The notes: generated from the letters alone by a model not told the origin. 64,000 bases of DNA from Sphingobacterium cellulitidis (GCA_002245855.1 NOUX01000005.1:124001-188000); one strand, 5' to 3'; counted from the first letter of the stretch, positions 8,161 to 17,924 are shown. A program made the numbers and translations.

Positions 8161-8768
8161 TATACTTCTTTTTCAGATTTAATCAATCTAAATCCCATCC
8201 AAACAATCCAAACATAAGCAAGAGTTTTAGGTATCATCAAAAATCCGATTTGTGGATAGAAGCGCGACCATATTACGACCGGCAAATAAAATGCAAAGCT
8301 TAAAGTAATTGCTAGCCACATCCAACGAAATTCCACATCGTTAGACCTTTTAGCTTCTTGACCAAATAATATTATCATCAATATTCCTAGTATTCAAAAA
8401 GGAATATTTCGATAAATCTCCCATTCATATGACGGGTTTTCATCCAGCCATCCATTTTCTGGGCATAAACAAAGAAGAATCCTTAGTGCTGCCAAGATAT
8501 AAATCCAGAAGGCTAATTGTTTTCCTTGGAATGAGTACCTGATTTTTGCAATATGAAATAGAATTACATAAAAAACCGTCATTGAGATCGAGGCAACGAA
8601 TGTACCTATACTCAGTAGTTGTTTATGGTTTTGAAGACCATCTGTACTTAAGGCATAAATTCTAGGAATCAAATGAAATGAATCACCAATTCCTAGAACT
8701 AATGCCATAATTCCAAACAAGAGGACTAATTTTCGATTTCTTGATTTTATTATCATTGCAACTCCCAT
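8160..8768 (-). pseudogene. multi-pass membrane protein gene interrupted by one in-frame TGA
   Basis: Two reading frames on the minus strand are in the same phase, separated only by a TGA (8394-8396). Codons 1-124 (8768-8397) and the part after the stop down to 8160 would together give a 202-codon protein with about six hydrophobic helices. The frame reads ...IYRNIPF, stop, ILGILMIILFGQ..., so a helix continues smoothly across the stop. No function is recognised. Either a recent nonsense mutation (for example TGG to TGA) or a sequencing error; TGA is used as a normal stop elsewhere in the window, so recoding is unlikely. Confidence 0.7.
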
Positions 8769-9130
8769 ACTAATTATTAATATCAGATAGGAGCTACCAA
8801 AAAATAATTTCAGCTATATTTTTCATAAAGATTGGTTGGTTAATAATGTTTTACTGGCAGAGCAAACAAGTTTGTTGGATTGGCATACTTGTTTGTTTAT
8901 GATGGGATAAAATTATCGGATTAAATGGACATATTGTAATAATATCGTTGACAATCAGTGTTAAATCTGGTAATTGAATTAGTATAGTAAGAGCTTGAAT
9001 GTAAAAATTTTATTATTCAGGACAGTACAGGATACCTCAACTAAAATATAAGCCTATATTTGGTTTAATGGGGCCGTATTACCAATGCGCACGGTTTCCG
9101 TAAATCTAATCTAAGCCTACAACAATAATT
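8769..9130. other. 362-bp gap with an inverted repeat
   Basis: No coding frame is supported. It contains a 9-bp inverted repeat, CAAACAAGT (8863-8871) and ACTTGTTTG (8887-8895), with 15 bp between the arms, which could be an operator for either flanking gene. A candidate -7 element for the 9131 gene lies at 9055-9062. Confidence 0.5.
9055..9062 (+). promoter_or_regulatory. candidate -7 element of the 9131 operon
   Basis: TATATTTG matches TAnnTTTG, about 68 nt before the ATG at 9131. No clear -33 TTTG is visible at the expected distance. Confidence 0.4.
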
Positions 9131-12100
9131 ATGAACCGCTTAAGGCAATTTTTTATAATTTCATTGGTTCTACTCCTATTTGGTTGTACACATAAACCAA
9201 GCATGGAGCCAATAAAAATCCAAAAGGATTCACGAATAGTATTAATAGGGAATAACCTGGGTTCCAGAATGATGGAATATGGGGATTTTGACACTGAACT
9301 CCAAACTCGGTTTCCAGATTACAATCTTTTTATCCGTAATATCTGTAATCCGGGAAACACTGCTGGATTCAGGCCTCACCCATCGAGGAATTCGCCATGG
9401 GCATTTCCGGGTGCTGAGAAATTCAATCCGGAATTTGATATAAATACGGGTAGTGAAGGTCATTTTCCTACCGAGGATGAATGGTTAACAGAATTAAAAC
9501 CTGATGTTATCTTAGGGTTTTTCGGTTACAACGAATCCTTTCGTGGAGAAGAGGGCCTTGAGGATTTCAAGGGTGAAATCGCAGCATTCATCGATCATAC
9601 CAATAGCACAGACTATAATGGAGGTAAAGGCACCAAATTGGTTTTGATCTCTCCTATTGCTTTTGAGGATCTTACGGACAAGTTTGATCTGCCAGATGGC
9701 AAGGAATTCAACAAGAACATTCAATTATATGCTGATGCTATGGAGCAAGTTGCGAAAGAGAAAAACACAACATTTTTGGATGTCTTTGATATTACGAAGA
9801 AGTGGTATGATCAAAACTCAGATTATCTCACCATAGATGGTTCTCAATTATCAGAAAAATCATACGAGAAATTTGCTGACTACTTAGTAACTAGCATTTT
9901 TGGTAAAGGTGAGGGAGCAGCTTCGAGTCATAAAGAAGAGATAAAAAAGGCAGTTTTAGAGAAAGACTGGATTTGGACGCAGGATTTTAAAATTCCAAAT
10001 GGCGTACATGCTTACGGTCGTAGGTTTAATCCATTCGGTCCGGAGAACTATCCATTTGAGATCAAAAAGCTTCGTGAGATGGGTTATATTCGGGATACAG
10101 CAATTTGGAAGGCTGCGAAAGGGGAATCTTACGATTTAGCGGCAATGGATAAGAACACATTGACACTTCCTGAAGTAAAAACCAATGTTGATTTTGGTCA
10201 AGACCCTAATTCCAGGTATTTATATGGGGAAGAAGCGCTTGCGAAATTTCATACTGCTCCGGGATATAAAATTGATTTATTTGCCTCGGAGAAAGAGTTT
10301 CCAGACCTAGCCAACCCTGTTCAAATATCCTTTGACTCAAAAGGAAGACTTTGGGTAGCAACGATGCCTAGTTATCCGCATTATAAAGCTGGAGATGGTA
10401 AGCCAAATGATAAAATTATTATTCTTGAGGATACTGATGGTGATGGCAAGGCGGATAAACAATCAATATTTGCCGATCATCTACACTTGCCAATTGGTTT
10501 TGAATTTGCACCTGAGGGGGTTTATTTATCCCAAGGAAAGAATCTTGTGCTATTAAAGGACACGGATAATGATGGCAAAGCAGATAAAAAAGAGGTAATA
10601 CTCAGCGGATTTGATGATCATGATACCCATCATGCACATAGTGCTTACAGCATGGATCCGTCGGGAGCTATTTTAATGGCAGAAGGAGTTTTCCTTCATA
10701 CCAATGTAGAGACTTCATATGGCCCTGTTAGAGGAGTTAATGGTGGATTTTACAGATATGCACCTCAAACTAAAAAGTTAGAGCGCGTAGCACAAGTTTC
10801 TATTCCAAATCCATGGGGAATTGCAACAGATGACTGGGGACAAACTATTTACTTAGAGACATCAGGACCAGATGTAAGGTGGATGTTGCCAGGAAGTGTA
10901 AAACCTAGATATGGGGAATCAAATGATAAATCTTTCAGTTTAGTTGATGAAAACCACCGAGTTCGTCCTACTTCAGGACTGGAATTTATATCGTCTAGTC
11001 ATTTCCCTGACTCTGTTCAAGGCGATTATTTATTAAATAATACGATTGGATTTTTAGGAGGTAAGCAACATACATTTGAAGATGATGGAACTGGTTATAA
11101 ATCAAAACATCGTCAGGATTTATTTTGGTCGGATGACAAAAACTTCCGTCCCGTAGATGCAGAAATTGCACCCGATGGTTCATTGTATATTGTTGATTGG
11201 CATAATATGTTGATTGGCCACATGCAGCATAACGCTAGGGATCCACTTCGTGACCATGTTCATGGTCGTATTTATCGAGTAACCTATCCTTCAAGGCCAT
11301 TGGTAAAACCTGCCAAGATAGATGGAGCATCAATTGAGGAATTGCTTGAGAATTTAAAATTGCATGAAATTAGAACTCGCTATAGAACACGTACTGAATT
11401 AAGAATGCGTGACAACAATGAAGTTGCTAAAAAAGCAACAGAGTGGGCTAATAATCTAGATCAAAAAGACCCTAAATATTTGCACAATTTAGTAGAGGCA
11501 ATGTGGGTAACTTGGGGTGCAGATAAAATCAATGCGGACTTAGTACAAAAGCTCTTGGAATCTAATGACTATCATGCAAGAGCAGCTGCTATACATGCCC
11601 TGCGTTATAATACTGACAAGATAAAAAACTACAAGGAGATGATGACCAAAGCGACGAAGGATGAAAGTGGTCGAGTAAAATTAGAACTGATTGCTGCGGC
11701 ATCATGGATGAAACCAGCTGAAGGATTGGATTTGATGAATGCCATAGATACAAGTAGTCTTGACAAGTGGAATAAACCAGCATATTTAACTTCTTTAGCT
11801 CACTTAAAAAATAAATCAGTTAAAGAGAATAGGGAAACAAGTAAAACGATTAGTAAATTATCAGGACCTGCATTAGATCAGTTTAAGCGAGGCTCTGTTA
11901 TCTACTCCAAAGAGGGATTTTGTATTACCTGTCATCAACCAAATGGTAAAGGATTAGATGCTTCAGGCTTCCCACCATTACATGCTAGCAAATGGGTAAC
12001 TGGGAATGAGGATAGATTAATTAAATTAACATTAAATGGATTATTAGGACCCATTGAGGTTAATGGTAAAAAATATCCAGGACAAGTACCGATGACACCA

Positions 12101-12283
12101 TTTGGCATGATGTTAAATGATCAGGAAATAGCTGATGTATTAACTTATGTAAGAAATACCTTTGGGAATGAAGCCAGCCCGATTTCTGCTTCTAAAGTGA
12201 AAGAAATTAGAGAATCCATTAAGGATAAGAAAGGCTTCTATTCGCCAGAGGAACTTTTGAAAGCACATCCATTGGAGAAATAA
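9131..12283 (+). CDS. SGNH-like / PVC-type dehydrogenase / cytochrome c fusion lipoprotein
   Basis: A 1050-residue lipoprotein (lipobox LFGC, Cys19). Residues about 30-255 are SGNH-hydrolase-like, with a GFFGYNES block, but the first block reads GNNLGS instead of GDS, so the nucleophile Ser seems absent. Residues about 370-720 form the beta-propeller of PVC-type membrane-bound dehydrogenases, with repeated DTDGDGKAD and DTDNDGKAD calcium-like loops. Residues about 730-880 look like helical HEAT-type repeats. The C-terminus is a class I cytochrome c with CITCH (Cys931, Cys934, His935) and a Met-rich PMTPFGMM axial region. The likely role is periplasmic oxidation of a sugar with electron transfer to the heme. 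First gene of a four-gene cluster with an epimerase, MFS transporter and ThuA protein. Confidence 0.85.
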   Translation: MNRLRQFFIISLVLLLFGCTHKPSMEPIKIQKDSRIVLIGNNLGSRMMEYGDFDTELQTRFPDYNLFIRNICNPGNTAGFRPHPSRNSPWAFPGAEKFNPEFDINTGSEGHFPTEDEWLTELKPDVILGFFGYNESFRGEEGLEDFKGEIAAFIDHTNSTDYNGGKGTKLVLISPIAFEDLTDKFDLPDGKEFNKNIQLYADAMEQVAKEKNTTFLDVFDITKKWYDQNSDYLTIDGSQLSEKSYEKFADYLVTSIFGKGEGAASSHKEEIKKAVLEKDWIWTQDFKIPNGVHAYGRRFNPFGPENYPFEIKKLREMGYIRDTAIWKAAKGESYDLAAMDKNTLTLPEVKTNVDFGQDPNSRYLYGEEALAKFHTAPGYKIDLFASEKEFPDLANPVQISFDSKGRLWVATMPSYPHYKAGDGKPNDKIIILEDTDGDGKADKQSIFADHLHLPIGFEFAPEGVYLSQGKNLVLLKDTDNDGKADKKEVILSGFDDHDTHHAHSAYSMDPSGAILMAEGVFLHTNVETSYGPVRGVNGGFYRYAPQTKKLERVAQVSIPNPWGIATDDWGQTIYLETSGPDVRWMLPGSVKPRYGESNDKSFSLVDENHRVRPTSGLEFISSSHFPDSVQGDYLLNNTIGFLGGKQHTFEDDGTGYKSKHRQDLFWSDDKNFRPVDAEIAPDGSLYIVDWHNMLIGHMQHNARDPLRDHVHGRIYRVTYPSRPLVKPAKIDGASIEELLENLKLHEIRTRYRTRTELRMRDNNEVAKKATEWANNLDQKDPKYLHNLVEAMWVTWGADKINADLVQKLLESNDYHARAAAIHALRYNTDKIKNYKEMMTKATKDESGRVKLELIAAASWMKPAEGLDLMNAIDTSSLDKWNKPAYLTSLAHLKNKSVKENRETSKTISKLSGPALDQFKRGSVIYSKEGFCITCHQPNGKGLDASGFPPLHASKWVTGNEDRLIKLTLNGLLGPIEVNGKKYPGQVPMTPFGMMLNDQEIADVLTYVRNTFGNEASPISASKVKEIRESIKDKKGFYSPEELLKAHPLEK

Positions 12284-12311
12284 AAAAGAAAGAATACATA
12301 ACGAAAATAGA

Positions 12312-13166
12312 ATGAATAAAATAGGATTTAATATTTTACCATGGACTGCCGGAGTTTCGGCGAAGGCATTTCCTTTACTAGATAGATTGAAAGAGATTGG
12401 CTATGATGGTGTTGAGGTTTTTATAGGTTCTCCAGATGAGGGAGAATACAAAGCCTTAGCCAAACATGCTCATGATTTGGGTTTAGAGGTAAATGCCGTA
12501 ACTGTTCTTGCAGAGAATGAAAGTCCTATTTCAACAGATAAATCGATTAGGAATCGAGGGATAGACCGTATTAAATGGGTTATAGATAGGGCACATGATA
12601 TGGGTTCAGAGATCCTTTGCGGGCCTTTTCATTCGGCACATGGTTATTTTTCAAGAGCAGCTCCTACGGAACAGGAATATGAGTGGGCTGCTGAGGCATT
12701 GAGAATTGCTGGTGACCATGCGCAGCAAGCGGGTATAATTCTTACGCCAGAGGCTGTAAATCGTTTTGAGAACTATTTAGCAAGTTGTATAGACCATCTT
12801 TCGCATTTAATCGAGCTAACGAACCATCCGAATGTTCGGGGGATGTATGATACCCATCATTCCCATATAGAAGAAAAAAGTGTAAAAGGTTCAATTCAAA
12901 AGATGGCACCAGTATTAGCACATGTTCACATCAGTGAAAATGATCGTGGTACACCTGGGAAAGGTTTAGTGCATTGGGACGAAGTTTTTCAGACATTGAG
13001 TGACATTGATTATTCAGGTTGGTATACTATTGAATCCTTTTCTAGAGCGGATCCAGACTTTGCAAATGCAATAAATGTTTGGCGCGAATATTCTGATCCA
13101 TGGGAGATTGCGGAAGAAGGTTATCATTTTATCAAAAATAATCTAACGAAATTTGAAAAAAAATAA
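12312..13166 (+). CDS. sugar phosphate isomerase/epimerase (AP-endonuclease-2 TIM barrel)
   Basis: A 284-residue TIM barrel of the xylose-isomerase-like superfamily, resembling D-tagatose/D-psicose 3-epimerases. Candidate metal ligands are Glu in LTPEAVNRFE, Asp and His in MYDTHHSHIE, His in AHVHISEND and Glu in WYTIESF. It begins 28 bp after the dehydrogenase gene and is followed by an MFS transporter, so the cluster probably takes up and isomerises a sugar or keto-sugar. The exact substrate is not evident. No signal peptide, so cytoplasmic. Confidence 0.85.
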   Translation: MNKIGFNILPWTAGVSAKAFPLLDRLKEIGYDGVEVFIGSPDEGEYKALAKHAHDLGLEVNAVTVLAENESPISTDKSIRNRGIDRIKWVIDRAHDMGSEILCGPFHSAHGYFSRAAPTEQEYEWAAEALRIAGDHAQQAGIILTPEAVNRFENYLASCIDHLSHLIELTNHPNVRGMYDTHHSHIEEKSVKGSIQKMAPVLAHVHISENDRGTPGKGLVHWDEVFQTLSDIDYSGWYTIESFSRADPDFANAINVWREYSDPWEIAEEGYHFIKNNLTKFEKK

Positions 13167-13173
13167 GTTATCT

Positions 13174-13196
13174 TGTTGATTGAATTGTAATCAACA
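13174..13196 (+). other. hairpin between the epimerase and MFS genes
   Basis: Arms TGTTGATT (13174-13181) and AATCAACA (13189-13196) with a 7-nt loop in the 61-bp gap. No U-tract, so more likely a transcript-stability or operator element than a terminator. Confidence 0.35.
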
Positions 13197-13227
13197 CATA
13201 ATAATTTAACCACAAATAAACCACATT

Positions 13228-14487
13228 ATGAGTAAACAAGTTAACCCTAGTGCCTTGTTTTTAGGAAGCTGTTTAGCCCTAATTACAACAGGTCTTACCT
13301 TTTCCATTCGTGCTGGGATTTTACCTCAGCTAGGTGAAAGTTTTAATTTATCAGCAGAACAATTGGGATTTATCAATTCCATGTGGTTTCTGGGATTCCC
13401 TATTTCGATGATTCTGGGAGGAATATTTTATTACAAAATTGGGCCTAGCAACATTATGCGTTTTGCATTTATCTCCCATACCCTTGGGATTTTGTTGACG
13501 ATTTTTGCGAACGGGTATTCAACTTTATTAATTTCCACTTTATTTATTGGTTTAGGCAATGGATGTACTGAGGCAGCCTGTAATCCACTTATTGCGGATT
13601 TATATTCCGGCAAGAAGATGGACAAAATGCTAAACAGATTCCATATGTGGTTTCCGGGAGGAATTGTATTGGGTAGTTTGATTTCCTTGGTATTGACCAA
13701 ATGGGGAGCATCTTGGCAAACACAGATGTGGGTAATTATGATTCCAACCATTTTATATGCTATTCTATTTTACGGCAAAGCATTTCCGAAGCCAAAGGAA
13801 GAAAGTGCCACTTCGCTTTCAAATAATGTAAAGGCAATGTTCTCCCCTATTTTTATCTTCTTATTCTGTTGTATGGCATTAACAGCTATTTCAGAATTTG
13901 GCCCACAACAATGGGTAGGGATTATTATGGCAAATAGCGGTGCCAGTCCGATGTTAGTGTTAGCATTAGTCACTGGATTAATGGCTGTAGGAAGGTTTTT
14001 TGCCGGACCAGTAGTGAAGGCATTGGGTCAAACCGGGGTTTTACTCGGAGGAGCGATTTTTGCTACCATTGGAGTATATTTATTCTCGATTGCAACAGGA
14101 GGCATGGTCTACGTTGCGGCAATATTATTTGCAATTGGAGTATGTTATTTCTGGCCAACAATGATTTCAACTACGGCTCAGCGAGTACCTTTGAGCGGTG
14201 CAATAGGGATGTCAGTAATTGGAGGTGTAGGAATGTTCTCGACTTCAATTTTCCAACCTATCATAGGGCGATGGATAGATCAATCTAAAGCGGCTGTACA
14301 ACAATCTGGAGAGGTCATAGAAAATTTAGATTTAGTTGTAGGACAAATTACCTTAGCTAAATTGGCTATTTTTCCAGGGATATTAATTGTTCTATTCTTA
14401 TTTTTCTATTTCTGGCAAAAAAGAACATACAAAGGTCATCAAGAAACAACGGAAGGTGCATCTGACGCACAAGTAGAAACCGTTTAA
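13228..14487 (+). CDS. MFS transporter, sugar-uptake type
   Basis: A 419-residue protein with about 12 hydrophobic helices across its length and no signal peptide. Conserved-looking segments include GIFYYKIGPSNIMRF after the second helix (in the usual motif A position), FIGLGNGCTEAACNPLIADLY and MISTTAQRVP in the second half. Its place between a sugar epimerase and a ThuA-type gene points to uptake of the sugar or glycoside handled by the cluster. The substrate cannot be read from the sequence. Confidence 0.85.
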   Translation: MSKQVNPSALFLGSCLALITTGLTFSIRAGILPQLGESFNLSAEQLGFINSMWFLGFPISMILGGIFYYKIGPSNIMRFAFISHTLGILLTIFANGYSTLLISTLFIGLGNGCTEAACNPLIADLYSGKKMDKMLNRFHMWFPGGIVLGSLISLVLTKWGASWQTQMWVIMIPTILYAILFYGKAFPKPKEESATSLSNNVKAMFSPIFIFLFCCMALTAISEFGPQQWVGIIMANSGASPMLVLALVTGLMAVGRFFAGPVVKALGQTGVLLGGAIFATIGVYLFSIATGGMVYVAAILFAIGVCYFWPTMISTTAQRVPLSGAIGMSVIGGVGMFSTSIFQPIIGRWIDQSKAAVQQSGEVIENLDLVVGQITLAKLAIFPGILIVLFLFFYFWQKRTYKGHQETTEGASDAQVETV

Positions 14488-14506
14488 TAAAAATTAAAAT
14501 CGTAAT

Positions 14507-14552
14507 AGAACTTTCATGAAATCTTGGAATCTCCAAAGTCCATGAAAGTTCT
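14507..14552 (+). terminator. long hairpin after the MFS gene
   Basis: Perfect 12-bp arms AGAACTTTCATG (14507-14518) and CATGAAAGTTCT (14541-14552) enclose a second small stem (TTGGA/TCCAA). It is not followed by a T-run on the plus strand, so termination may be partial and the ThuA gene downstream may be expressed by readthrough. Confidence 0.5.
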
Positions 14553-14585
14553 ATTGAATTAATATCAAAAATTTCCAACACAAAA

Positions 14586-15635
14586 ATGAAAAATCAACTC
14601 AAACCTAACCGAATTCTTTCATTTTGGAGCCGAAAAATCTTATTGGTAGCTTTTCTATCGATCAGTTTTGGGTTTCATAATTGTATTGCTCAACAGTCAA
14701 ACTGGCTACACTACAGCCCTGAAAAATCTGTTTCCAAAGGTAAAAAAGTGGTACTTATTTCAGGGGATGAAGAATATCGGTCTGAGGAGAGTTTACCCAT
14801 GTTGGCGAAAATTTTGACACAAAAACATGGTTTTGAAACTATTGTTTTATTTGCCATAAATCCAGACACTAAGCAGATTGACCCAGAATATCAGAAAAAC
14901 ATTCCAGGGTTGGAGAATCTACAAAATGCGGATTTAATGATTATTGCAAGTCGATTTAGGGAATTGCCTGATTACCAAATGAAATTTGTCGACAATTTTC
15001 TAAAAGCGGGCAAACCAGTCATTGGGCTTCGCACTGCGACCCATGCCTTTAATTTCCCTAAGGAGTCCAAAAGTGCCTATAAGCATTATGGGTTCAGCAA
15101 TCAGGAGGGTGAATGGAAAGGTGGTTTTGGAGGCTTTGTACTTGGTGAAACATGGATTAACCATCATGGAGACCATGGTACAGAAGGTTCATTAGGTTTG
15201 ACTAATGGTCTTCAAGTAAATGCAAAAAACCCTATTTTAATTGGGGTTGAAGATATTTGGGTTCCATCAGATGTATATGGAATCAAGGATGATCTTCAAC
15301 AGGCAAAAATCCTTGTCTTTGGTCAACCAACTTTGGGTATGACTGCAGAAAGCCCTGTAAATAGAAAGAAATCCATTATGCCAGTTGCCTGGACTAAAGA
15401 TTATCAAATTCCAGGAGGAAAAAAAGGAAAGGTTTTTACAACCACAATGGGATCTTCAATTGATCTTTTGGATCAAAACTTAAGAAGATTAATTGTGAAT
15501 GCGAGTTATTGGGCAGTAGGATTAGAAAACGAAATTAAAGCTGATTCCAATGTTGACCCAATTGGAGATTACCAACCAATTATGTTTGGCTTTGGGACTC
15601 ATAAAAAGGGAAAATATCCTAAGGATTATCAATAA
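14586..15635 (+). CDS. exported ThuA-domain protein
   Basis: A 349-residue protein with a long signal sequence (about 1-36, ends NCIAQQ) and a ThuA/type-1 glutamine-amidotransferase-like fold: VVLISGDEEYRSEESLPML, LMIIASRFRELPD, GLRTATHAF in the elbow position, and NHHGDHGTEG. The amidotransferase Cys is absent, as usual in ThuA. ThuA proteins accompany sugar dehydrogenases and PVC-type heme proteins in Bacteroidota, often in 3-keto-sugar pathways. Last gene of the cluster; converges with waaA with 3 bp between stops. Confidence 0.82.
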   Translation: MKNQLKPNRILSFWSRKILLVAFLSISFGFHNCIAQQSNWLHYSPEKSVSKGKKVVLISGDEEYRSEESLPMLAKILTQKHGFETIVLFAINPDTKQIDPEYQKNIPGLENLQNADLMIIASRFRELPDYQMKFVDNFLKAGKPVIGLRTATHAFNFPKESKSAYKHYGFSNQEGEWKGGFGGFVLGETWINHHGDHGTEGSLGLTNGLQVNAKNPILIGVEDIWVPSDVYGIKDDLQQAKILVFGQPTLGMTAESPVNRKKSIMPVAWTKDYQIPGGKKGKVFTTTMGSSIDLLDQNLRRLIVNASYWAVGLENEIKADSNVDPIGDYQPIMFGFGTHKKGKYPKDYQ

Positions 15636-15638
15636 GAA

Positions 15639-16892
15639 TTATACTCTGTTCAACAATTTTTCGGTTTCCAGATATTTCATAATAATTTGGGTTGCACCGG
15701 AACGTTGTTGAACATAGTTTTTTGCAGCCAAACTGGCTTTCAATAGTTTCTCGGAATTTGACAGAGCTTGGTAGACTTCATTAAGCTCTTTTTCATTTGC
15801 GATCGAGAATCCAGCACCTAATTCCAATAAATCTATGGCTTCCTGAAACTTTTCATATTTAGGACCAAATATGACGGGCATTCCATAAGTAGCCGCTTCC
15901 AAGGTATTATGGATCCCTACCCCAAATCCACCGCCGATATAAGCAATTCTTCCAAAATAATACAAGGAGGATAACATGCCAATATTATCAATAATCAATT
16001 GTCTGGATACAGCAATTTGTTGGTCGGTATAGGTATTGAATTTTGAAAACAATAAGGCATGCGGGAATAGCTTTAAGATTTGGTCAATATGCTCTTGATG
16101 AATTTCATGAGGAGCAATAATTGCTTTCAAATCTTTATTTTTTTCCAATAAATCTTTTAGCAGGATTTCATCAGGTTGCCATGTACTTCCAGCGACTAGA
16201 ACAGAATCCTTACCTACAAATCTTTGAACTTCTGGAATATCTTTATGTTGTTTTGGCAATTCGACAACACGGTCAAATCGAGTATCACCGGCTAATCCGG
16301 CATTCGTTATTCCTATCCATTTTAACATATGAACACTTTCGTTATTCTGGGTAAAAAAGAAGGACACATTTTTGAGAATAGACCTAAAGAAACCACCGTA
16401 TTGCTTAAAGAACACCTGGTTTTCTCTAAAGATCGCTGATATCATTAATAATCTAATTTTTCTCTTATTTAATTCCTTAAAGTAATGGTACCAGTATTCA
16501 TATTTTGTGAACACGGCAAATTTTGGGTTTATCAAATCTAAAAATCTACGTGAATTCCTAGGAGTATCTGCTGGTAAATAGAAGACATAATCTGCCAAGG
16601 CTGTGTTTTTTCTGATTTCATAACCTGAGGGCGAGAAAAATGTTACAATTATTTTTTCGTTAGGATAACGTATTTTGATTTGCTCCATTACGGCTCTACC
16701 CTGTTCAAATTCTCCTAAGGATGCGAAGTGGAACCAAATGTATTCTTGATCTTTTTCAACCGTTTGTTCAATACGTTGGAGCAGATCCTTACGACCGTTT
16801 AGGAGGAGCTTTGCTTTGGCATTAAAGAGAGCAAAGACCCGTAGCAACAAGCCGTAAATTAAAATCCCCAAGTCGTAAAGAAAACGCATCAT
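15639..16892 (-). CDS. waaA: 3-deoxy-D-manno-octulosonic acid (Kdo) transferase
   Basis: A 417-residue GT30 enzyme that adds Kdo from CMP-Kdo to lipid A at the inner membrane. It begins with a membrane-associated helix (about 1-20), then HFASLGEFEQGRAVMEQI and FFSPSGYE, KYEYWYHYF, and in the C-terminal half AGSTWQPDE, IAPHEIHQEH and IGGGFGVGIHNTLEAATYGMPVIFGP. These are hallmarks of WaaA/KdtA. A candidate -7 element precedes it. It is divergent from the epimerase gene at 16949. Confidence 0.92.
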   Translation of the reverse strand: MMRFLYDLGILIYGLLLRVFALFNAKAKLLLNGRKDLLQRIEQTVEKDQEYIWFHFASLGEFEQGRAVMEQIKIRYPNEKIIVTFFSPSGYEIRKNTALADYVFYLPADTPRNSRRFLDLINPKFAVFTKYEYWYHYFKELNKRKIRLLMISAIFRENQVFFKQYGGFFRSILKNVSFFFTQNNESVHMLKWIGITNAGLAGDTRFDRVVELPKQHKDIPEVQRFVGKDSVLVAGSTWQPDEILLKDLLEKNKDLKAIIAPHEIHQEHIDQILKLFPHALLFSKFNTYTDQQIAVSRQLIIDNIGMLSSLYYFGRIAYIGGGFGVGIHNTLEAATYGMPVIFGPKYEKFQEAIDLLELGAGFSIANEKELNEVYQALSNSEKLLKASLAAKNYVQQRSGATQIIMKYLETEKLLNRV

Positions 16893-16915
16893 GTTAAAAT
16901 ATTACTTATATTCGT

Positions 16916-16923
16916 CAAAGATA
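16916..16923 (-). promoter_or_regulatory. candidate -7 element of waaA
   Basis: On the minus strand TATCTTTG matches TAnnTTTG, 23 nt before the waaA ATG. No TTTG at the usual -33 distance. Confidence 0.4.
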
Positions 16924-16948
16924 TTTAAACCTTTTCAAATTCACTATT

Positions 16949-17923
16949 GTGCAAGAAAACAAGCGCAAACGAATATTAATCACTGGAGCGGCTGGATTTT
17001 TAGGATCCCATCTATGTGACCATTTTATTGAATTAGGATTTCATGTCATAGGGATGGATAATTTAGTGACGGGAGACCTTAGAAATATCGAACATCTCTT
17101 CCATCTACCGAATTTCGAGTTTTACCATCATGATGTTTCCAAATTTGTACATGTCCCGGGGGAACTCCATTATATTCTACACTTTGCTTCACCGGCAAGC
17201 CCCATTGATTATCTGAAGATTCCGATTCAAACCTTAAAGGTAGGTTCATTGGGAACACATAATTTATTAGGGTTAGCCAAAAGTAAAAACGCTAGAATCC
17301 TTGTTGCCTCAACCTCTGAAGTTTATGGAGATCCTTTGGTTTCACCACAAAATGAAGAATATTGGGGGAATGTAAATCCTGTAGGACCAAGAGGGGTTTA
17401 TGATGAGGCGAAGCGGTTCCAAGAAGCGATGACCATGGCCTATCATAATTTTCATGGACTTGAGACTAGAATAGCCAGGATTTTCAACACCTTTGGCCCG
17501 CGGATGCGCCTTGAGGATGGTCGAGCATTACCGACTTTTATTTCCCAAGCTTTACAGAACCAAGATGTAACTGTTTTTGGAGATGGCCAACAAACCCGAT
17601 CATTTATATATGTCTCTGACCAAGTGGAAGGGATTTGTAAGCTATTATTCAGTGATTATCAATTTCCAATCAACATAGGAAATCCTGATGAGATGACTTT
17701 AATAGATATGGCAAAAGAGATCATTGAATTAACGGAAAGTAGTTCAAATATTATTTTTGAGGCCCTTCCAGTAGATGATCCTAAAAAAAGGCGTCCTGAT
17801 ATTTCGAAGGCCAGGGAAATTCTAAATTGGGAGCCGAAGATTTCAAGGCTAGAAGGACTTGAAAAAACAATTAAATACTATAAAACATTATTTAAAGAAC
17901 AAGCAACGATAAAATCGAAATAA
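16949..17923 (+). CDS. NAD-dependent epimerase, UDP-glucuronate decarboxylase (UDP-xylose synthase) type
   Basis: A 324-residue short-chain dehydrogenase/reductase. GAAGFLGSH near residue 13 binds [13 protein letters not shown] supplies the Ser, and YDEAKR the Tyr/Lys pair. The segments [40 protein letters not shown] and [15 protein letters not shown] are typical of UXS. The start is GTG at 16949; no ATG lies upstream in frame before the divergent waaA promoter region. One base separates its stop from the galE ATG, so the two form a nucleotide-sugar pair for surface polysaccharide or LPS. Confidence 0.88.
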   Translation: MQENKRKRILITGAAGFLGSHLCDHFIELGFHVIGMDNLVTGDLRNIEHLFHLPNFEFYHHDVSKFVHVPGELHYILHFASPASPIDYLKIPIQTLKVGSLGTHNLLGLAKSKNARILVASTSEVYGDPLVSPQNEEYWGNVNPVGPRGVYDEAKRFQEAMTMAYHNFHGLETRIARIFNTFGPRMRLEDGRALPTFISQALQNQDVTVFGDGQQTRSFIYVSDQVEGICKLLFSDYQFPINIGNPDEMTLIDMAKEIIELTESSSNIIFEALPVDDPKKRRPDISKAREILNWEPKISRLEGLEKTIKYYKTLFKEQATIKSK

Positions 17924-17924
17924 A

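Noticed and set aside
8394..8396. TGA recoding (selenocysteine or tryptophan) in the split membrane gene
   Set aside because: TGA ends other genes in the window normally (for example at 28469-28471), and no selenocysteine-insertion hairpin is seen after the codon.
16893..16948. A separate full promoter for the UXS-like gene
   Set aside because: No TAnnTTTG or TTTG spacing fits on the plus strand in the 56-bp gap, so I did not call one.
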